47,941 nt of DNA from an uncultured Bacteroidales bacterium (GTDB lineage Bacteria > Bacteroidota > Bacteroidia > Bacteroidales > UBA932): positions 1 through 47,941 of the forward strand of contig CALURT010000019.1 of the NCBI GenBank assembly GCA_944323245.1, read 5' to 3'. Below, piece after piece: positions 45,471 through 47,941 of the stretch; the first letter of the stretch is position 1, and every line of letters begins with the position of its first letter. The translations under genes and the position numbers were made by a program. The notes under the pieces are model-generated. The model saw only the letters and a list, made by a program, of their open reading frames with translations, had not been told where the DNA came from and did no database searches.

Positions 45471-46220
45471 ATGTCAAACAAGACTATCAATATCATTTCG
45501 GAAATCGTACTGCCTGCCGTAACGGCCGTGCTTACGATTGTCCTGTTTTTCATGTTCCGTCCTGAAGACAGCACGGGACTGTTCTGGCTGAATTTGGTCT
45601 ATACCGTCCTGCTTGAAGGCATATTCTTCGGTTACATCATCTCCCTGAACCGCAAAAGCGAGATTGTTTCCGTTCCGTTCAAGGCGGTGTTCGGTATCTA
45701 TGCCCTCTACTATATTGTAGCGGGATTGGCGTGGATGCTTCTGTATTCACTGCTTCTCGCCCGCCTCGGGGTTTCCATCAAGGTGGATATTGCCGTGCTC
45801 ATAATTCTCACCCTGCTGTGGATAATCCTTGCTCTCGTGACCGCTCAGGCCGACAGCGGATATCATACAGGAATGCAGGAATTCGAGGACAGCAAGAAGC
45901 TCCTGAATTTCAAGATTGAAAAAATGAAACTCCTGGCATCGCGCTATGCAAGGCTGTGCGAAGAAAAGGGCATCACCTATGAGACGGAGTCGAACAACCG
46001 GACAGTCGTGGACAGACTTTCGACCAAGATAAGCGGGTTGGCGCCGAACGTGCTGAAAAAGGAAGTGGCCGCTTCTCAGCTCAACACCATCATCGACAAA
46101 TGCGAAAGCCTGATCGATGAAGCCGAGGACGCTTCTGACGAAAAATTGCCTGAAATCAACAAGAGAATCCAGCGTTTTGTGGACAATTCGTTGGCGGAAA
46201 TAGAACTACTGAAATCTTAA
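45471..46220 (+). CDS. four-TM protein with C-terminal coiled coil
   Basis: A 249-residue protein with about four hydrophobic helices (near 8-28, 38-58, 70-95 and 103-123) and a charged helical tail (about 135-249) of heptad-like character, including LLNFKIEKMKLLASRYARLCEEKG and DEKLPEINKRIQRFVDNSL. I do not recognise a family or catalytic motif. It lies between the SPFH and zinc-ribbon genes and probably forms the integral membrane part of the same assembly. Confidence 0.75.
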   Translation: MSNKTINIISEIVLPAVTAVLTIVLFFMFRPEDSTGLFWLNLVYTVLLEGIFFGYIISLNRKSEIVSVPFKAVFGIYALYYIVAGLAWMLLYSLLLARLGVSIKVDIAVLIILTLLWIILALVTAQADSGYHTGMQEFEDSKKLLNFKIEKMKLLASRYARLCEEKGITYETESNNRTVVDRLSTKISGLAPNVLKKEVAASQLNTIIDKCESLIDEAEDASDEKLPEINKRIQRFVDNSLAEIELLKS

Positions 46221-46235
46221 TGAACCTTTAGACCA

Positions 46236-46826
46236 ATGGAAGTTATCAATTTGGAATGCCCGCATTGCGGGGCGGCCGTCTCTACAGGAGATAAAATCTG
46301 TGAATACTGCAAGAAACCTGTAATAATCACGTCTTTCAGTGCATTGTCGGCAATGCCGCTGCCTGAAATCAACAAATGTGCAAACAGCTATCGCAAGACG
46401 TTGGCGGCTCATCCCGACAACAAGGATATCAACATCTCCATCGCATTTTGTTATCTGCGGCTCAAGCTGTATGACAAGGCGATTCCGGCTTTTGAAAAAG
46501 GAATGGAAAACAACTTCGACAATGCCGACGTGTTTTTCTATGCAGCTGTCGCCCTGCTCAAGGGGCAGAAGGCATTCGTAACGCCGAGGGCGGATATCAA
46601 CAAATGCTTGGAGTATATCGATGCTGCGATGATGATCGAGCCCAAGGGCATATACCAGTACTTCCTTGCGTACATCAAATATGATTATTTCAAGCGTAAA
46701 TATCTGAACATCTCTCCGGACTGGAGGGAGACTTTGACGTCCGCATACAATGATTATGGAGTGACAGATGCAGACATAGACGGTCTTTATGCCCTGCTCG
46801 GGGTTGCCAGGCCGGATTGTCTGTAA
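46236..46826 (+). CDS. zinc-ribbon TPR-like protein
   Basis: A 196-residue soluble protein. The N-terminal zinc ribbon is CPHCG...CEYCKKP (cysteines at about 8, 11, 25 and 28), followed by TPR-like helix pairs (about 45-180) including DINISIAFCYLRLKLYDKAIPAFEKGME. Zinc-ribbon proteins next to SPFH proteins also occur in the ydjGHI-type loci of Gram-positives. It is the last gene of the operon, 15 bases after the coiled-coil gene. Confidence 0.8.
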   Translation: MEVINLECPHCGAAVSTGDKICEYCKKPVIITSFSALSAMPLPEINKCANSYRKTLAAHPDNKDINISIAFCYLRLKLYDKAIPAFEKGMENNFDNADVFFYAAVALLKGQKAFVTPRADINKCLEYIDAAMMIEPKGIYQYFLAYIKYDYFKRKYLNISPDWRETLTSAYNDYGVTDADIDGLYALLGVARPDCL

Positions 46827-46853
46827 AATTACAATACGTTTCATTTTTTTGTA

Positions 46854-46980
46854 GAGTGTGGCCCAAAAGGGTAATTTCTGCGTTTCGCTTGATTCGAAAA
46901 TCCTCATGTACACCAGTACACTGCGGTTTTCTCATCTTCGCAAGCCTTGAAATTCCTCCTTTTGGGGCACACTCTTTTTT
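46854..46980 (+). terminator. long palindrome ending the operon (terminator or mobile repeat)
   Basis: Arms GAGTGTGGCCCAAAAGG (46854-46870) and CCTTTTGGGGCACACTC (46958-46974) are near-perfect inverted repeats. The inner arms continue imperfectly (GCTTGATTCGAAAATCCTC against GCTTGCGAAGATGAGAAAAC reversed), giving about 58-base arms around a central GTACACCAGTAC. A T run follows at 46974-46981 and another T run precedes. It works as a plausible bidirectional terminator but its length and symmetry suggest a repeat element. Confidence 0.6.
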
Positions 46981-47016
46981 TATCCTCAGGAGCATTCTTT
47001 GCCGTCCGGAGCACCC

Positions 47017-47178
47017 TTGTCGTCCTGAGCGCAGCCGAACCATCTGCCTTTCTGTTCTGCTCATTTTTATATCACCTCAAGCATACTTTCATGTCACCTC
47101 GAGCGGCAGTCGAGAGGTCTGTTGACAGAAGCAGATTCCTCGACTTCGGTACTCCGGACCTCCGCTCGGAATGACAGG
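47017..47178. repeat. REP-like repeat copies R4 in inverted arrangement
   Basis: GTCGTCCTGAGCGCAGCCGA (from 47021) and the reverse-oriented copy ending at GGAATGAC (47168-47175), with GCAGATTCCTCGACTTCGG (47131 on), belong to the same family as R1-R3. Together they fill the intergenic space between the palindrome and the ORF6N gene. Confidence 0.7.
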
Positions 47179-47255
47179 AAAAGCAAAAACCATCGGAAAG
47201 AGAAATTCTTTTCCCGATTTTTCTTTTTTCGACAGTCAAAAATTTTGCTTTCTTA

Positions 47256-47263
47256 TATTTTTG
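47256..47263 (+). promoter_or_regulatory. possible -7 element of the ORF6N gene
   Basis: TATTTTTG matches TAnnTTTG 20 bases before the ATG at 47284. No -33 element is seen at the right distance, so this is tentative. Confidence 0.4.
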
Positions 47264-47283
47264 ACACATAAAAACAATTGTAT

Positions 47284-47841
47284 ATGGAAGGTATTATAAA
47301 ATTCAATCTTACCGAGGACTATATTATTGACCTCAGGGGCGAAAAAGTCATTTTGGACAGCGATGTGGCTACGTTATATGGCATGGAAACAATGAGAATT
47401 AATGAAGCAGTAAAGAATAATCCCGAAAAGTTTCCTGACGGTTATATTTTTCAATTGAGTAAAAAAGAAAAAGCCGAGGTTATCGAAATTTTCGATAACC
47501 CCAAATTAAGATTTTCTCCTGTATTGCCCAAAGCATTCACCGAAAAAGGTCTGTACATGCTTGCCACCATCTTGAAGGGAGAGCGGGCAACGCAGACCAC
47601 CATTGCCATTATTGAAACCTTTGCAAAACTTCGGGAACTCTCTCGTACCATCGGTGAGATGTCTGCAAATCCAGACAAATTCCGTCAGAAATCACTTATG
47701 GAAAAATCCGGGGAAATCATGGCGGATCTCTTCGGGGAAGACATGCAGACTGACGAAACTTCGACAGAATTGGAACTGAATTTTGCCGTCTTGAAATTAA
47801 AGCATACGGTAAAAAGAAAGGAGAAAAAAAACAATGAATAA
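47284..47841 (+). CDS. ORF6N-domain DNA-binding protein
   Basis: A 185-residue protein with an N-terminal ORF6N domain (about 10-100): DYIIDLRGEKVILDSDVATLYGMETMRINEAVKNNP and FPDGYIFQLSKKE. The C-terminal half is helical and charged. ORF6N domains occur in phage antirepressors and in Bacteroidetes chromosomes next to mobile elements. The ATG at 47284 is used; an in-frame TTG at 47278 is weaker. The next gene starts 7 bases before this stop, so they overlap. Confidence 0.85.
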   Translation: MEGIIKFNLTEDYIIDLRGEKVILDSDVATLYGMETMRINEAVKNNPEKFPDGYIFQLSKKEKAEVIEIFDNPKLRFSPVLPKAFTEKGLYMLATILKGERATQTTIAIIETFAKLRELSRTIGEMSANPDKFRQKSLMEKSGEIMADLFGEDMQTDETSTELELNFAVLKLKHTVKRKEKKNNE

Positions 47842-47941
47842 CAATCATTCAATTTCAAATTTGACCGAATCCGGAATCCTCAGACGCTATGTAGACATCC
47901 TTTCCGAAGCCGGATTCAAGGCCGTCCTCTGCAACAAACGG
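47834..47941 (+). CDS. 5' end of an unidentified gene, cut by the window edge
   Basis: An ATG at 47834, overlapping the ORF6N stop by 8 bases, opens a frame of 36 residues without a stop to the end of the window (starts MNNNHSISNLTESGILRRY, continues VDILSEAGFKAVL). The D-x-x-F-K-x-V-type segment is reminiscent of the N-terminus of Rpn-type PD-(D/E)XK proteins, but this is too short to call. Confidence 0.45.
   Translation, partial: MNNNHSISNLTESGILRRYVDILSEAGFKAVLCNKR

Noticed and set aside
46854..47178. Insertion sequence remnant
   Set aside because: Palindromes and REP-like repeats are present, but there is no transposase-like frame or target duplication in view.

Overview
The window reads as a chromosomal segment of a host-associated or gut-type Bacteroidales bacterium. 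The evidence is direct: SusC/SusD pairs, BACON-domain lipoproteins, many lipoprotein signal peptides, a DUF4271-hemD-rnpA-yidD-menG block, menaquinone genes, and at least eight upstream sites matching the Bacteroidetes -7 element TAnnTTTG, some with a TTTG-like -33 element about 19-22 bases upstream. Species cannot be fixed from the sequence alone.

Region 1 (1-14.85 kb) is mostly housekeeping: tRNA-Ala(GGC), a large DUF2723 membrane glycosyltransferase-like protein, a SUI1-like factor, DUF4271, hemD, rnpA, yidD, menG (ubiE) convergent with menA, lepA, trmN6, a LolD-type ABC ATPase, tRNA-Pro(TGG), transketolase with a thioredoxin-like protein, and a glutamate formimidoyltransferase whose C-terminus looks short.

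Region 2 (14.95-33.1 kb) is a polysaccharide-utilization-type locus: phosphoesterase lipoprotein, SusC, SusD, a four-BACON surface lipoprotein, a terminator, then GH89 alpha-N-acetylglucosaminidase, GH31 alpha-glycosidase and a phosphoesterase-glycerophosphodiesterase fusion. Two alpha-glycosidases plus three phosphoester-cleaving domains suggest a phosphodiester-containing glycan, for example an alpha-glycosylated glycerol-phosphate polymer or a glycerophospho/inositol glycan. The specific substrate is inference. No regulator is encoded in the locus.

Region 3 (33.2-42.8 kb, minus strand) holds a Dcp-like M3 peptidase and a five-gene operon: BACON lipoprotein, secreted DNA/RNA non-specific endonuclease, EEP-family nuclease/phosphatase, a TonB-dependent receptor without SusD, and a DUF5689 OB-like lipoprotein. 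It looks like an extracellular nucleic-acid scavenging system.

Region 4 (42.95-46.98 kb) is an unusual envelope operon: single-TM protein, membrane-anchored second YidD-like protein, SPFH protein with a C-terminal GYF_2 domain, four-TM coiled-coil protein and zinc-ribbon/TPR protein. It has a possible attenuator in its leader and ends in a 121-base palindrome. The right edge holds an ORF6N-domain gene and the start of another gene. A REP-like repeat family is scattered through the intergenic regions.
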